Assembly (NCBI GenBank): GCA_023053545.1 | Contig: JAKZAN010000002.1 | Location: forward strand, 2,340,375 to 2,404,374 | Direction: 5' to 3' | Length of the DNA stretch: 64,000 nt | Source of the DNA: Lepidurus packardi | Taxonomy: Eukaryota > Arthropoda > Branchiopoda > Notostraca > Triopsidae | In this document: positions 47,462 to 60,710 of the stretch, one piece after another | Layout: each line of letters opens with the position of its first letter | How positions within the stretch are numbered: the stretch's first letter is position 1 | Notes under the pieces: model-generated | Seen by the model: only the letters and a program-made list of their open reading frames with translations | The model's database searches: none | Told to the model about the DNA's origin: nothing | Program-made: the position numbers and the translations under genes

Positions 47462-50429
47462 AGAAAAAAACGAAACAAAAGAGGAAAAATAGTCGGTTTA
47501 TTTTTATTATTTGCTTGTTTAAGTATTAGTGATTAGCGAGGGATATGTCCCTCCTTTTTTTTACACGAAAGCATTCCACTTTTTGGCAAGGGTTTTTACT
47601 ATTCTGTAAGTTTAGTGTGAATTGTTGCTACCAGGGATGTAAAAAAACGCCAAACCGTTGATTGCCCTCGCTTTTCTTACCATTGCAGTATGTATATCGA
47701 GGAGAAAAGAAGCAGGTCTCGGGACAGAGCATAAAAAGGGAACCTTATTTATCGCAGTTGATTTTTACGGTTATCGTATCCTTCCCCAAACTGCTAAGGG
47801 CTTAAATTGAATGATTCTGATCTTTGGCATTCCAAGTCGATTTTTTTTCTCCTTCCCAAGTTCTTGGAAAGCTACCAAACTAAAATAATAATAATAGAAA
47901 AAGGAGCTCAAGTGCCTTTTGGGTTGTTTTTCTGTGCTAAAACTGAGTGGTAGTAATGGTGAGGTTCCGCAAAATGCAAACTTGCAAGGATACGGTGTTT
48001 CAATGTACAGTACATATGGAGAAAGCTTTAGGTCGCTGACTATGACACATTCCCTTTTTTACGACTATGTGGAACTTTGTCCCAAACACAAACATTATAT
48101 TAAGTCAATACAACAGGAAGAAACTGAGAAAAGGACTGACAAAACGCTTGCATTTGTGAAAAAAAAAATTGTTTTAATTTCTCGAACTCTCTTAATGGAG
48201 TTTCTTTCAAAAAAAGACTCTTAAAAGTCAATAGCGTGTATATAGCTGGAACTGAACCGTCTTCTCGCCTTGCCACACACTCGAGGGCAACTTGAAAAGA
48301 GGATGAGAAGAGGCTACGATACGCTACAACTCTAAGGAATAGCGTGAATTGATTACTTGGGTCTCTATTTTCTATTTTCCCCTTTTCCTTTTACTGAGTT
48401 CAGTGGTTTGAGACTGATAGCCACTGGATCTTACGTCACAGCTTCGCTTCGAGCCCTTCTTCAAATGGAAAGGATTTACGGGAGATCCGAAATCACTGCA
48501 ATCTTAGCCCAATACGTATACTAGTAGCGCCAAAAAAGGTCCTTATTCTGTGTCTTTTTACTCCACAAAATTTGCCCAATAGGTCAAAAAGTGATCAGAA
48601 CCTTTGACAGCGTCGTTGACAACGTAGTATCAGAAGCTGCTTTGAGAGTTTTATATACTGTACTGTGATCTGGGCTGTATGGATGGGATGGAAAAGGAAG
48701 CCTGCAACTGTCTTCACCGTGTAAGGCTTCGTGAGATTGAACCGTCCCAAATCAACAGCCAGAAGTTTTGTTTTTTTCCATTTCATACAGATTGACAAGA
48801 AAAATCGTTTAGGGCGTCAAGAACATCTTCATGTCGAGTTTAAAAAATGATAGGAGCAAAAAAAAAAGAAAAAATATGGAACAATGGATTCCCGCCAAGT
48901 TTTCATATACCTAACTTGCAAGACGTATATTATAAAAAAGAAACATTGACTTTGGCAAAGTTGGGACCAGCTATAGTCTCGTGAAGTTTTCAAGACGGGT
49001 TCGAGTGTTATGATTGGCACTGCGCTGCATATTGTATAATTAACCCGTTCGTTGGACTTAAAAAGGGTTCCATCCAAGAAACTCCGCCAAATTCTACAAG
49101 TTCAACTTTGCTGAACGCTTGTAGTCTTACGTTACTTGAACTACGACGAATTTTGTTTCAAATTTTTTTGAATAGCCGTTGACGCGTTGTTGCCATGCTA
49201 ACTTTTAATCGTGACGCCAAACACTGTGACGACGTAGCTTTAAGGCGCTTGTTACTATGCTTACTGTTTACATCCATGTATTAAAAAGTAAACAAAGTGT
49301 TCAGTACCGTAGATAGCGAACGCGTTAGTGGCGTGAGCAAGCCACGTGTTTCTATTTTATTATATTTCTTGCGTTCATAGCTTACTTATTATAGTGTGAA
49401 TGCAAGAAAGAAAATACATCAACAGAAACTAGATGTTTTACTAATTTTTTTAAGACTATATAAGTTTTTATTTTTTCGGGGTGGACATTGTCTTTTGTAC
49501 GAGAATAAGCCTATTTGCTAAAACTTGCGATATGGAAGTATAAGGAATAGTCCAAGTCTACCCCAAAAGAGAAATTTTTCACGATTTTGCTTTCATTTGT
49601 TGCCGTTTTTTAACCTCACCTATTGTCTATGTACCAATTTTTGTACGAAAGAACTTTCCGGGAATCCAAAATGCTATTTGGCTTTGTGCTATGTTGCGTT
49701 GTATTTCTGCAACTCAATCAAAGTTTTTTTCCCTCCTCCTTACCTATTTGCCAGGCTATATGAAACCGATTGGGGAGTTAAAGCTTTTTTTCCTTCTTTC
49801 AACTTTCTTTATAAAAAGAATTGCTACAGAGTTTGTTTCCAAAGATTTTGTGTCAAGACTTTCAAGCCATATGTGAGACTTTTCCAATTTTATGTAGTTT
49901 TCCTCTCAAGGCAAGTTTCCCTTCTCATTTTCCCGCGTTCCCGTGCGGGACTCTTCTGCTCTGCGCAATTCCTGCGTTATCTTGGTCAAATCCCGACACA
50001 AACACTCGGCAGAACTTGCATATAGCTCGACGGAATAGAGCAAGTCGTCAGTAGTTCCTGTTCGGAATTGCCGTATAACATATCCTTTCACTCTTCCCGC
50101 CCACCTCTTTTTCTCCAGTGTGTGTGTGTGAGACCATTCCTATGTACCGTTACTGTCAGTATGGTATCCTTTTAGGAAGTAATCGAGCATTTCTACCATC
50201 AAAGTACGCGTGATATATCCTGACGGACAGTCCTTTTCTCCCTTTTTAAAAACTTGAAATTGCTTCCTCCCTGTACAGTAATTCACAATTTCCGTAAGTA
50301 TTTCCACTTTCCTCCAACCGCGGTTTCTCCTAGTAATATATTTCTACAACTAGAAATGATCCAACTCTTCATTATTCTCATCGTTGAGCAAGATTCTGAG
50401 GGACTTTTAAGAACAAAACTGAGAAACCT

Positions 50430-50709
50430 CCCCCCCCCCCCCCCGAACTCCACCATTCGATATACGGAGATGCTAAGCTTTTTTTCTATGTAAAGCTTGA
50501 TGAAGCACCAACTAATCAAGGCTTGGATAGCTGGGTGATTAATAAGTGTGGTGTAGCTTTTTTATTTGCTTATTCATTTAAAAAAAAAACATTTTAGTCC
50601 TCTTTTACTCTTGAAGGCATAGTCGGCTTAGAATATTAATTCGCGTAAGTCTTTTGGAAGCTTAATTAGCGGACAAGGGTAGAAGAACCATAAGACCCCC
50701 CCCCCCCCC
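50430..50709. repeat. Two poly-C runs
   Basis: Fifteen C at 50430-50444 and 14 C at 50696-50709. Confidence 0.85.
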
Positions 50710-51049
50710 AAGACGCCCAAAACTTTCAGCGAAAGACTCATTACTAAACCAACAGTGTGGCACAATGTAAAGACAGTGATAAACCAAGGGAACAGAGCGC
50801 CCGAAATGTGCTTTGTGTGTATACATATATATATCGACAGCGGATACGGTCCCGTGTAAAAGTTTTTCTCTTTTATTTTATTTGTTAGTGTGGGTTTACT
50901 GTTCACATGGCTTTCTATTCACATCTTAGAAGCTTCTTCCTGTTTCCAGATTAACGCTCGGAATTAAACGTATTTCAAGTCTCTTTTATTTCCCATAAAA
51001 TCTAAATCGTTTTTTTGCCCTTTTAGCTAACATCAAAAACCATCTAAAA

Positions 51050-51099
51050 TAGAGAGAGAAAGAGAGAGAGAGAAGGGGGGGGGGGGAGGGAGAGAGAGA
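51050..51099. repeat. GA microsatellite interrupted by 12 G
   Basis: AG repeats flank a pure G run at 51075-51086. This is a simple purine tract on the + strand. Confidence 0.9.
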
Positions 51100-53325
51100 T
51101 ACCAATAGTTAGAAAGGAAATCATTTTAGCGAAGATTTAAAAAAGCAAAGAAAGTCTGGATTTTAATACGTCTTCGATCTTGCGACGGAGAATATCTCAC
51201 GAGTCATTGAAAAGAGTCAATTTTCTCGCCACAAAAAAAAGCATGCTGACGTTTTTGGTACAAGAAGACCCAGTAACCGGAAGGCTTATTTACGAGATCA
51301 CTTTTCCCGTTACGGAAGAACTGCTACAAGTGAAAACAGGATATTTCTTTTCACTTCTTTTATAATTAATAAAGAATAGTGTTGGTTGGCTGAGAGTTTG
51401 GGGTTCATATTTGGAGTTTTCGGCAGTTTCCCCAGTAGTTGTGTACATTGACGTCGTTTTGCTCCCAAGTTTGCAAACTCCACTTAGTGACGGAAATTTT
51501 CCATATATAGGAAACAACAAGTTTGGAGATCCAAGAGGAATTAGCATGCAAACGACATTTGTTACGCACTCGCTCCGCAGGGTATATTTAAGCTTCTACT
51601 AAAAACGCTCGGAACGCAAACTTTGTTGGTGTACATGGGGAATTTCTGAAGCTGTATGTCTCCCCCACACCCCTGATCAAAACTGCATTTCCTGCCTAAT
51701 TAGTTCCGATGACAACTTATCGACAAAAACAGTACCGTACTTTTAAAGCCCTCTTAGTTCCGCTCACTTATGAAAAAATTTTTCCCACCCAAAACACTAG
51801 TGACGCAAGTTTCTCGCAAATCTCTTCCTAATCGTCATAGAAAAAAACGTAAATCCGTCTAAGTAATATAACGCAAATCCCGAGCTTAATAAGAATGAGT
51901 TTAAGGTACTTCTAGCACACAAAAATAAAGTAAGAAAATCTGGTTTATAATTTGAGTTAAATCTGTACCAATGGATCAGTGCAGCATCCACAAGAACCCC
52001 CATAAGGATTTCCTAGTAAAAGCTGTAGTCTTAGTCTTATAGCGTCTTAAAAACAGAGACAGAGAGAGATGCTTGTGGGCGTGAGGAAGAAGGTTAGTTC
52101 ATAATGCTATGGAAATCGCATTTCCTTGGTTCCATGAATAATTGAACAAGCAGGAGTACCATTCGTGGGGCTCCCTTAACAGGCCTTCGGATTGAGTTTT
52201 TGTCAGCTAGGGTTACAAAGGGGTGAGTGGGGTGACGATAGACGACATTCCGGTGCCTTAATTCCCCGTAGTCCACAGCCCACAAAGAACATTCTAGCCA
52301 AACCAATAGAGAAAAAGAGGTGGCACACACACACACGGAATTTTACACCGTGTCCTGTGGTCCCACGAGAACACGTCCTTACACTTGCACGAAAAGGCAA
52401 GGAAAACGACACGCAACCAAGTGGAAACCAAAGACTCCACTATAGGGGGAAGAAAAATGCTCCTTACGATTCAGCATGGTGTTAGGTATTTACTTGAGTG
52501 ATAGAAAAGAGAGAAAACTCACCTTTTTTAGCTTCGTTTCTTACATCTTACGTCATTCAGCGCACGTTCGACCTTCTTATCAATCAGAAAGAGTACTCTA
52601 CATCACAGTGCGCTTCTATATTCTAGTATCTCAGTGATATCAAACGGAACGTGGTATGTAGTAATGATATGAATAAGACAGTAATAACCACAGTGTATAG
52701 GTAAACTTATATATTGTGATAATAATCAAAGAACAGATGCTGGATATCCTAGCTTTTATTTCACCTTTTAAAGTTTTTTTTAGTATCATTTTATTTCATT
52801 ATCTTTCCGTTTATTTTTTTTTTTTTGGTGGAGTGTTTTAATGTCATGAGATGGACATTTGCAAACAAGTATACGTTTTTCTAATTGGACTGGAATAATA
52901 GTTGCCTGACAGCGCTCCCGGGTACCAAAAATAACATGGAACTCCTATGTTAATAGAGAATTTTCTTTTCTTCCCCTCTCGCTCGCTTTTTTCCTTATCT
53001 GGCGCCCGCCAGAAAAACAAAAAGCGAGAAAAAAATTAGGCGTGGGCAGGAGTACGAGCTTATGCATTCCTTACAAATGGATTGGGGGGAGGGTGGCATC
53101 TTTCAGCAGGTGCGGAGTGTGACTGTCAAGTCCCAAAAGCCTCTAATGAAACCACAGGTCATTGAAACGGCGCCAAAAGCTTGAACCTCTTACTTCGCTC
53201 TATTTTCGAGAGGTTTTTGCGCAACGCCAAGCCACGTAACCCGAACTATCCCTTCACTGGTTCCTTAAAAGCAGACAGTGAAACGTCCAGGCATCGCCAA
53301 GATTGAAAACTTTACGATTTCTAAA

Positions 53326-53425
53326 AAATAATAGAATCAAAATAATAATATAATAGTAAAAATATTAACAATAATAGTCTAGTAATAATAACAATAACAG
53401 CAATAGTAATAATAATAATAATAAC
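53326..53425. repeat. AAT/TAA trinucleotide-rich tract
   Basis: A degenerate array of AAT, AAC and AGT triplets ending in a cleaner (AAT)n stretch. Confidence 0.85.
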
Positions 53426-53603
53426 TTATTATTATTAACTTTTTGACTATTTAATAATTCTCCAAAGTAATTTCCTTAGATTCTTCAACTTAATACAATT
53501 CTAATACAAGAGAAGTTCCTTAGGTGGTTAGATAATCCGATTTAATGTTATTGTCTCGAATAGTTTAGAAATTATTCCGTTATTCAAGCATAAGCAATGC
53601 TTT

Positions 53604-53831
53604 TTGGACAATAAAGGGGCTTTCATGTCGATTGGTTTCACCTCCATTCGCTTACAAGTCCCAGCCAGTCCGTCTGTTGACACTTTACTATGGAACTACG
53701 TAAACGGATTCCTAGCGCAGACCAGTCAAAACGGTATTGCTCACTTAATAGCAGCAACATGCCAAGCTAAAGCTATAGTCATTAACTTAGAGATACAAAA
53801 TATTATGGTTTGGGATACAAACCCTGCATAA
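53604..53831 (+). pseudogene. Possible DEG/ENaC (pickpocket-like) N-terminal fragment
   Basis: A 75-codon open frame contains FLAQTSQNGIAHLIAAT. It resembles the cytoplasmic N-terminus of DEG/ENaC sodium channels, where F..xTS.HGI..I precedes the first membrane helix. The normally conserved His before Gly is Asn here, and no W-containing membrane helix follows before the stop. No other channel exons are seen nearby. It could be a decayed exon, a distant exon of an unseen gene or a coincidence. Confidence 0.2.
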
Positions 53832-55919
53832 ATCCACGCTTAAAACTTGCGAGTTCCTCCCGAATGAATACAAGCTTTGAAACTTCTGAGCTATTTTGTC
53901 CCAATTTAGTCACGTGCCAGACTGGCTGCACATTAATTTCACGGTCGAGAGCCAAAATATCTAGGTTTTCGATCATTCTTTATGTCTAACTGCCGGGGTT
54001 CACTTCTAATTAGGTCAACGAATCAAAGCGCGCGCATTTCTGCCCCGATTTGCAGTCATTCAAGCAGATGTGGAGTTGATGAACGGCAAAGGGTTAAATT
54101 CCATATACGGAACCCTAGTGTTACTGTTTTTAGTTCCTACCTCAATGTTTTACGACGATGACTACACACACACAGAAAAAAAAAAGAGATTCGTTCGATT
54201 CCCCCCCTTTTCCCGGACGGCGATCTTTCCTCAAATAACACATGGGGATTTTCTCCGAAAAGTAAAATTATGAGTGACGTGACATCGTTAGTGGTCCGCT
54301 CTTTATCATTTCCGGAGGTCCTAATTGGCATATGATCCAATTAAACCCTCTATATGTACGGAAAGCTACTGAAAGGGCAAAACACTACTGTTCCTGAAAA
54401 GAAAAAAATGAACGGAGAAGAATGTGTGCATTGTCATCCAAATATAGGTAATTCCAAGCACCCCCCAAAAAGGCAAAAAATAAGCAAAATGAAAAAAAAT
54501 GCGTCAAGACATAGTTTTTTAATTTAAAAAAAGGTTTCTAGTTCAATTTAGGCATTTAATCTTTGTACTTCATCCGGACTTGGCTGTAGCCGAGTTTTCG
54601 GTCATGCAAAGGACTACGTATAGTTCAAATCCACTCGTGTGAAACTCTGATAACGTCATCCCAGCTATAGCTCAAGTTAGCTACCAGAAGACTTGCCTCG
54701 TTAATACACATTCCAATCCCCCTTTAGCGAGTAGTTGTTAAATTCCGGGCTCAACAAGGCTCATGATTTCTTTGCGGAAGATTACCCTTTTTCGCCTTCC
54801 TATTTATTTTGTTTATGTTTTCCCCTTTTTCTTAAGTTTGGGGTTTTCCTTAACCTTAACTTTTCCGCCAAGCCCTCGTAACGACAACAATCAATTCTTT
54901 CTTTTTTCGCGTTAATCTTATCCTGTCCACTCCGCATGAGGAATCGCATAAAAATAAATTATGTTGTCTCAAAGTTTCACAACATAATTCGTACCTGTTT
55001 TATTTCCCAAGCTCTCTCTCTATATATATTTGTATTCTTTTACCTCGTTTTTTCCAGACAAAGGAGACTGCTTAACATAGTATTAAGAAATATGTGGCTG
55101 TCGAGGACCATTAGTCATTAGGAGGAGCCCAAAACCTAAGGAGGAGTTCGAATGTAAATATTTTACGTTTTACGTCCCAAACCGGCAGCAGAGTGCATTT
55201 GCATGTCTATGCTGCGTGCAAAAGGATTAACTGAAACCCATGTGGCCACTAGTCAATCTTAATTTCTGCGCGATGTATTATGATTCATGTTTTGAGCAAC
55301 AGTTCAATTAGCTAATTGCGCTACTTCTAGAACTGCTTTCTCGCTAACAGGGATTTAAAGCAACGTTTTACAGACTTTAGTTTAATTACACTGCACGCAT
55401 TTCACGTGTCTGACCTTGTCACGCCCCCAAAATAATAGTAAAGTTACAACGAAAATCATTCAATTTTACTTCTATTAATTGCTAGCTTTTCTTTGTCTGA
55501 AATTGATACCTACAATTCATTCTTGACATTCATACTAAACATTCATGGTTGATATTCATTATTGACACTCAAACTTAAATTCATCACTCAAATTCATCAC
55601 TGAGACGTGCAAGATTGAGATAAAGCATTGAAAGGCATTACAATTCGACACATTTATTGTAAAATCATCAGACTTTTTAAGTGTATATGAAAGAGAGAAA
55701 ACTCGATGGTTTTAGGTTTAAAGTTTACAGATTGTGGGCGTTGTATGCATGTACGATTAAACAACATGCTCCATTCTCATTATCTCTGCATGACGGTTGC
55801 ACAGCAACGTACGTAAAACGCCCCAGGCTAAATTAGCAACTTCCAGTACATAAGACCCCGTCAGAAGTTTGCCTGATCCGTTGTTATTAACCTATTAACT
55901 CCAGAATAGATCACGTTCT

Positions 55920-56250
55920 GTCATTTAAGTTTTTTCCCCATTTTAGTTTCATTGAATAATGCAAATTTTAAATTAAATTGATCTCTTTTCAAATATATTA
56001 AAATATATATTATATTATTAAAAATATATCTTAAAATATACAAAATGTATATTTTATAACATATTATATTAAAACATATATTAAAAGCCAGTTTTAATAC
56101 TCTTACGCTAAAAGAAAACGACAATCAGAAATGAAATATCTTTTGTGTATTTACGATTTACTGTATACATACAATTTTTATTTAGATTTATTATAAAATT
56201 TCTAAAATATCTAAAATATTTTAGAATATTTTCAATAATGTCTATATTAG
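55920..56250. repeat. Highly AT-rich region with TATATT/AATATA motifs
   Basis: Repeated ATATATTA and AAAATATA words make a low-complexity block. No gene is seen. Confidence 0.7.
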
Positions 56251-58138
56251 AAATGATAAAGAACATACTCTTGTAAACGACCGCAGAAATAATCTAGTTC
56301 TTCCCTCATTTCGGAGAGAAAGAGGAGATTACTGAAGATTACTGCCTACATTACAAAGTCAATTCTGCTTTGGGTAGCAATACTTGTGCCCATTGCCTTT
56401 ACAGTGCAAACAGAGCAATCATTCAGTATCGCTCTACGGGCAAGATAAATGTTAGAATGGGACGGAATCCTGCCCAAACTGATGCCATAAGCAGCAATAA
56501 CTCGACATCACTTTTTTTCTCGTCTTTCTCCTCTTCTTCTTCTTGTAAATATCGCCCATTGAAGCTGGGGCCACGTTAATAGCGTGTGCTCTTTATATCG
56601 TTGTATATTACGAGGCATCTTCACTTTGGCTGGCGCGGAGAGGCTTTTATAGAAAATAAGATAAAATACTGCTCAAGAAATGGTATGTGAGGGACTTGGG
56701 CGACGGAAATTGATCAGCAGTAATTCTATTGGCTCTCTTGATCTTAGAGGTTAGATACGATCGATCGTAAAACTGCCTCAATATAGAATTTGACGAGGTT
56801 ATGCCCTGATGGGAAGCATCAGGCCTTCCCTAACACACAAAAACGTTATTTTCAATCTAAAAGAAAAAAATCCCTTTTCTGGCAGTTTCTCCTCCTAAAC
56901 TGCTAATTTTAGGAGAAGAATAATTTCTGCCTAAAAATGAAGGCACAGTGGTACAGGCTTTCCTTCTTAGGGTCAAAATCCTAGCCTAATTGAAAATATA
57001 CGTCACGCTCAAAAATGTCAAGCAGTGAGTTCTGTTTCTCCCAGTTTTGCAAAACCCTCCGAGTTTACCCAAGTTTGAACATCTTGGGCACAGCATTCAG
57101 ATGAAGGCCAAGGCTGAGAAGATACATAATGGTCAATAAAACTCTACTAGATAATAATATTTCTCTATATATCAACTCACAAGCGTGGGGGAGGGGCTAA
57201 ACGGGGCCACTCACGTGTGAAGAACTGGAATTACACGTTATAAACTTGAAGGAGGATAATAAGAAGAACGAGCAAAGGGTTCGATTCTAAGCTTCTTCTT
57301 TTGTCAGTCAGCCATCCCCAAACGTAAAAAAAGTGTGAAAAGTGTAAGGGTTTCAGTATATAGTCGTGTTACCAGATTACGGCCGATTTCTCTGTACCAA
57401 ATTTCCCACCAAATCCTGACAATCCTTAAACTCGCTGTCGGTTTGGAAGCTCATAAAAGAAACTGTATCCTTTCTCTCCTTTCCCCTCATTTCTCCCTTG
57501 GAATCTGTCGGTCCGGAAATAAATGTCAAATTCGAAGCCGCTGGATTTCAGTTTCTTCAATTTTTTTAGTTTCTGAATCCGATACGGTGTCCAGTCTTCC
57601 GATACTAGCATTTACACGGACTATCTTTTCCCTCTCCTCGCTTTTGCGCGGTATAAAACCGCGACGTTCCACTTGCCCCACCACAGCTTTTCTAAGAAAT
57701 AGGGAACACAATAGCGAAGACAATTTTCTCCGGAATTTTATGCATGACAATCGAGCCTGACGAAGTCACAAGTTGCTACGCGCAGTGCTTGCTAGGTGGC
57801 AATCAAGTTTGGCGGCAAAGAAAAATTGAATCATTGAATGGTCAATCTATAGACGGATTGCCTGCGAAGAATCTCCTTCGTGCCTCAGAACCATTTTTTC
57901 CCATGTCGAGTCACTTGGGAAGTTCATCATCCTTTGTTTCATTTTTCTTTACCTTTACGAGTGAAAATAAGTTTGAGGTGGAGGTGGAGGGAAGAAACCA
58001 TTTGTTGTCATTAAGACGAGACGGCAGAAGATCAAGCCTTGGAAACAAGAAGAATTTTCTTCGTCAAGAGTCTCAATTTACTTTATGTATAAAAAACAAA
58101 CAAAGGGGTGTATGACACGTTGTCAGAACACTTGAAGA

Positions 58139-58758
58139 TCAGCAAAAATCTTGCACTAATAGCAGATCCTGGAGTTGTCGTTCAAATAACTTACTAGGTT
58201 CCAATCGCTCAATCCAATCGTTAATTGGACCTATACAACACATCAAGTGAGGAAAAGTTTGTGCAGACGAAGCAATATCGAGTTGCAGAAAAAGTATAGT
58301 TTCAAGCCTTCTCCTTTCTTCCGTTTGGAGAGAAAAATCTCCCATGTTACGGCGGAAAAACGGAAAATAATATGAGAAAAACGTTCGAAAATAGAATTAA
58401 ATTTTGCAAAGGAACACAGAAACGAACTGAAATCCCATTATGAAACTATGAAAGTTTTTTAAATGCCACTCGTTTGCTCGAAGATGAGTCTTCTTGTAAG
58501 TACTATTCTAGATTCGAAAGCTTATTACTGTGTCCAAAGTTGAACGGAACTTTTAAGAGCCCTAGTATATAGCAAGAGTATTGGTCGTAGTTTGTCCTGA
58601 AGATTTACCCGATGACCTTGTATTGGCAACAGAAACCTGGTAATAGCATATACTTGTCTAAAAGAGCACCTTTCAAGAGTCTCGTCAAACTTTGCTTGGC
58701 CCTTGGAAGAAAAGGGCGATGCTAAACGAAGCCTTATACAGTCCAAAAGGTATTGCAT
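58139..58758 (-). other. Two protein-like - strand frames, unrecognised
   Basis: The upstream frame (58758-58525, preceded by an alternate-frame stretch ILSLLEIPSLIENYLKEQ near 58835-58780) includes QYLLDCIRLRLASPF and ITRFLLPIQGHRVNLQDKL. The downstream frame starts at a true ATG, 58345-58139, with ERRRLETILFLQLDIASSAQ and ERQLQDLLLVQDF. Both have the amphipathic, leucine-rich look of helical proteins and unbiased base composition, unlike most open frames in this intergenic tract. Stops and frame changes separate them and I found no convincing splice sites, so this may be a decayed gene. LLEIPSLI faintly recalls the COG8/Dor1 Golgi family, but that is not sufficient for a call. Confidence 0.2.
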
Positions 58759-59534
58759 TTGCGAGAGAACAGCATCACCATTTGCTCTTTCAGATAGTTC
58801 TCAATAAGTGATGGGATTTCAAGAAGACTTAGTATGCATTCTTCATTTTTTTTTTCATTTAGTTTTTGTGTAGAGGGAATTTTTCAGGGATGCTTCTGTT
58901 GCTGTGCAAGAGCGCTGGGAGTATCCTCCCTGTTTTAGAGCCCCTTTCGATATGCTCCGGAAGACCAGCTATTTGGGTTTAGTAAAATGTTCGATGGCGT
59001 CCTTCTCGAAAGCATCACTAAAAGCCCATTTTCAGCAGCTTCAGCACATTACAGCAACTTCGCTAGCCCAATCAAACGCTATTGTCCGCTCTACTTGACT
59101 TCCATTTTTGCCTCTCGAAAAATCAATAAAATCAAAAAGAAAAACAAAGAAGAATGAACGTACTCCCGAAACTTCATTTACCTCGAATCTTTTTCCCCAA
59201 GAAGACTCGCTTGTTTCTAACATACAATCTCGTTTCCCCTTCTTTTTTATAGTCCATAGATCTTCCATTTCGTACCGATTCGTGCACCGCTTGCCAAGTC
59301 CGTATAGCACAAACCGATCCCCAGCTGTGACGACGCCAATGTGATTCACCGAACGGAATGTCCACGGAGAATCGACTAGCTCATGAGACAATTGAAAGCG
59401 TCGTTACTATCGGTTCAAGATTCGAGTTCAGCGCGTAGAAATAGCGTCCATGCTGCAACAAGTTCAGCGAGTTAAACTAACTCACTGCACAACAAAGAAA
59501 CAATAAATACAATAAAAATACAACATTTTCAAAG

Positions 59535-60710
59535 ATGGAAGACTCCGAACCAGCTTTGACAGATGTAAACACGACAGAAAGCTATGTCCCGTATAATGAA
59601 CGACCAGAAACGTACATCGTACCGGTACTGTTTGCGCTAATTTTCGTGGTGGGCGTACTGGGAAACGGTGCTTTGATCTTAATCTTCTGCAAACACAAAG
59701 CCATGCGGTCGATTCCCAACACTTACATCTTTAATCTCGCGTTAGGTGATATTTTCGTGATTCTGGTGTGCGTACCTTTCACGAGCACCGTGTACACGCT
59801 CGACTCGTGGCCGTACGGCAATCTCATCTGTCGGCTGAGCGAATTTGTTAAGGATACCTCCACTGGCGTGTCTGTGTTCACCTTAACGGCGTTAAGTGCT
59901 GATCGATACTTGGCTATCGTCAAGCCCATGCGGCGGTTAGTCGGAGGCCAAAGATGTCGGGTCATCGGCTTCACCTTAGTCATCATCTGGACCTTGGCAA
60001 TCGCCGTGGCCCTCCCTGGATTACTCTTCACGCGAGTCTTGGAGTTCCCGTCTTCCCCCGGCAACGCATCAATCCCTGTTTGCTACCCCTTCCCCAAAGA
60101 ACTGGGCGAATTGTATCCCAAGATTTCCGTCTCAGTCAAGTTTGTCGCGTACTACGCCTTGCCGCTGGTCATCATTGCCACGTTTTACGCACTCATGGCT
60201 CGGCATTTGTTGCACAGCACCAGACAGCTGCCCGGAGACGCATCCGGTCAGCATCAGCAGCTTTTCCAAGTGAGGGCTCGGAAAAAAGTGGCCAAGACCG
60301 TCCTCTCCTTCGTGGTGATTTTCGCATTATGTTTCTTTCCCTCTCATGTATTCATGCTCTGGTTCCATCTCAATGCCCCTGATTCTTGGCAAGACTACAA
60401 TACCGTCTGGCATGCCGTTCGCATTGTGGGCTTCTGCTTGGGTTTCATCAATTCCTGCATTAACCCCATTGCCCTCTACTGTGTCAGCGGAACCTTCCGC
60501 AAGCACTTCCACAAACACCTTTTCTGCTGCTGTGCCTACGATTACCGAAATCGAAGAGCACCTTCCGTGCTCCTCGAATCGTCGCATATAACCCACGGAA
60601 CAACCTTACGCGACCGACAGGTTTCCGCTGTACGACGGAGTCACCCTAACACGGAACACCCGCCGTTACCTCTCGTAAGTTTCAACCACGCCACCGACAA
60701 ACATCGCTAA
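59535..60710 (+). CDS. CCHaR: CCHamide-receptor-like neuropeptide GPCR (bombesin-receptor-related)
   Basis: This plasma-membrane rhodopsin-class receptor has 391 residues in a single exon, with seven helices at about 28-51, 62-85, 99-121, 142-164, 200-222, 252-277 and 295-315. The segment ETYIVPVLFALIFVVGVLGN, PNTYI in helix 2, FTSTVYTLDSWPYG, SEFVKD and TGVSVFTLTALSADRY are typical of arthropod CCHamide receptors and related vertebrate bombesin receptors. Key residues: DRY 123-125, an extracellular disulfide C99-C183, CFFPSH in helix 6, NPIALY 310-315 and a palmitoylation-type CCC at 331-333. N12 and N177 fit glycosylation sites. The start AAAGATGG is in good context. A GTAAGT after codon 380 could splice to an alternative tail. 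The CCHa1 versus CCHa2 receptor type cannot be decided by eye. Confidence 0.9.
   Translation: MEDSEPALTDVNTTESYVPYNERPETYIVPVLFALIFVVGVLGNGALILIFCKHKAMRSIPNTYIFNLALGDIFVILVCVPFTSTVYTLDSWPYGNLICRLSEFVKDTSTGVSVFTLTALSADRYLAIVKPMRRLVGGQRCRVIGFTLVIIWTLAIAVALPGLLFTRVLEFPSSPGNASIPVCYPFPKELGELYPKISVSVKFVAYYALPLVIIATFYALMARHLLHSTRQLPGDASGQHQQLFQVRARKKVAKTVLSFVVIFALCFFPSHVFMLWFHLNAPDSWQDYNTVWHAVRIVGFCLGFINSCINPIALYCVSGTFRKHFHKHLFCCCAYDYRNRRAPSVLLESSHITHGTTLRDRQVSAVRRSHPNTEHPPLPLVSFNHATDKHR

Larger units (their letters stand above)
47462..59534. other. Long intergenic region between the cindr-like gene and the GPCR
   Basis: Twelve kilobases with no complete gene. The first part is the cindr 3' flank. 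Notable contents are homopolymer and microsatellite tracts at 50.4-51.1 kb, an AAT-rich tract at 53.3 kb, a possible channel-gene fragment at 53.6 kb, strongly AT-rich DNA at 55.9-56.25 kb, and protein-like - strand frames at 57.5-58.8 kb. The last few hundred bases before 59535 are GC-richer and probably contain the GPCR 5' untranslated region. Most open frames here, including one of 166 codons at 49525, read as low-complexity phenylalanine/leucine-rich translations of T-rich DNA. Confidence 0.5.

Noticed and set aside
47919-48224. 101-codon open frame downstream of the cindr-like gene
   Set aside because: Lies in the probable 3' untranslated region, with no family resemblance. Kept only as spacer.
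49525-50025. 166-codon open frame on +
   Set aside because: Phenylalanine/leucine/cysteine-rich translation of T-rich DNA, with no recognisable motif or splice context.
57274-57289. GGTTCGATTCTA resembling a tRNA B box
   Set aside because: No matching A box or cloverleaf pairing in the preceding 70 bases.
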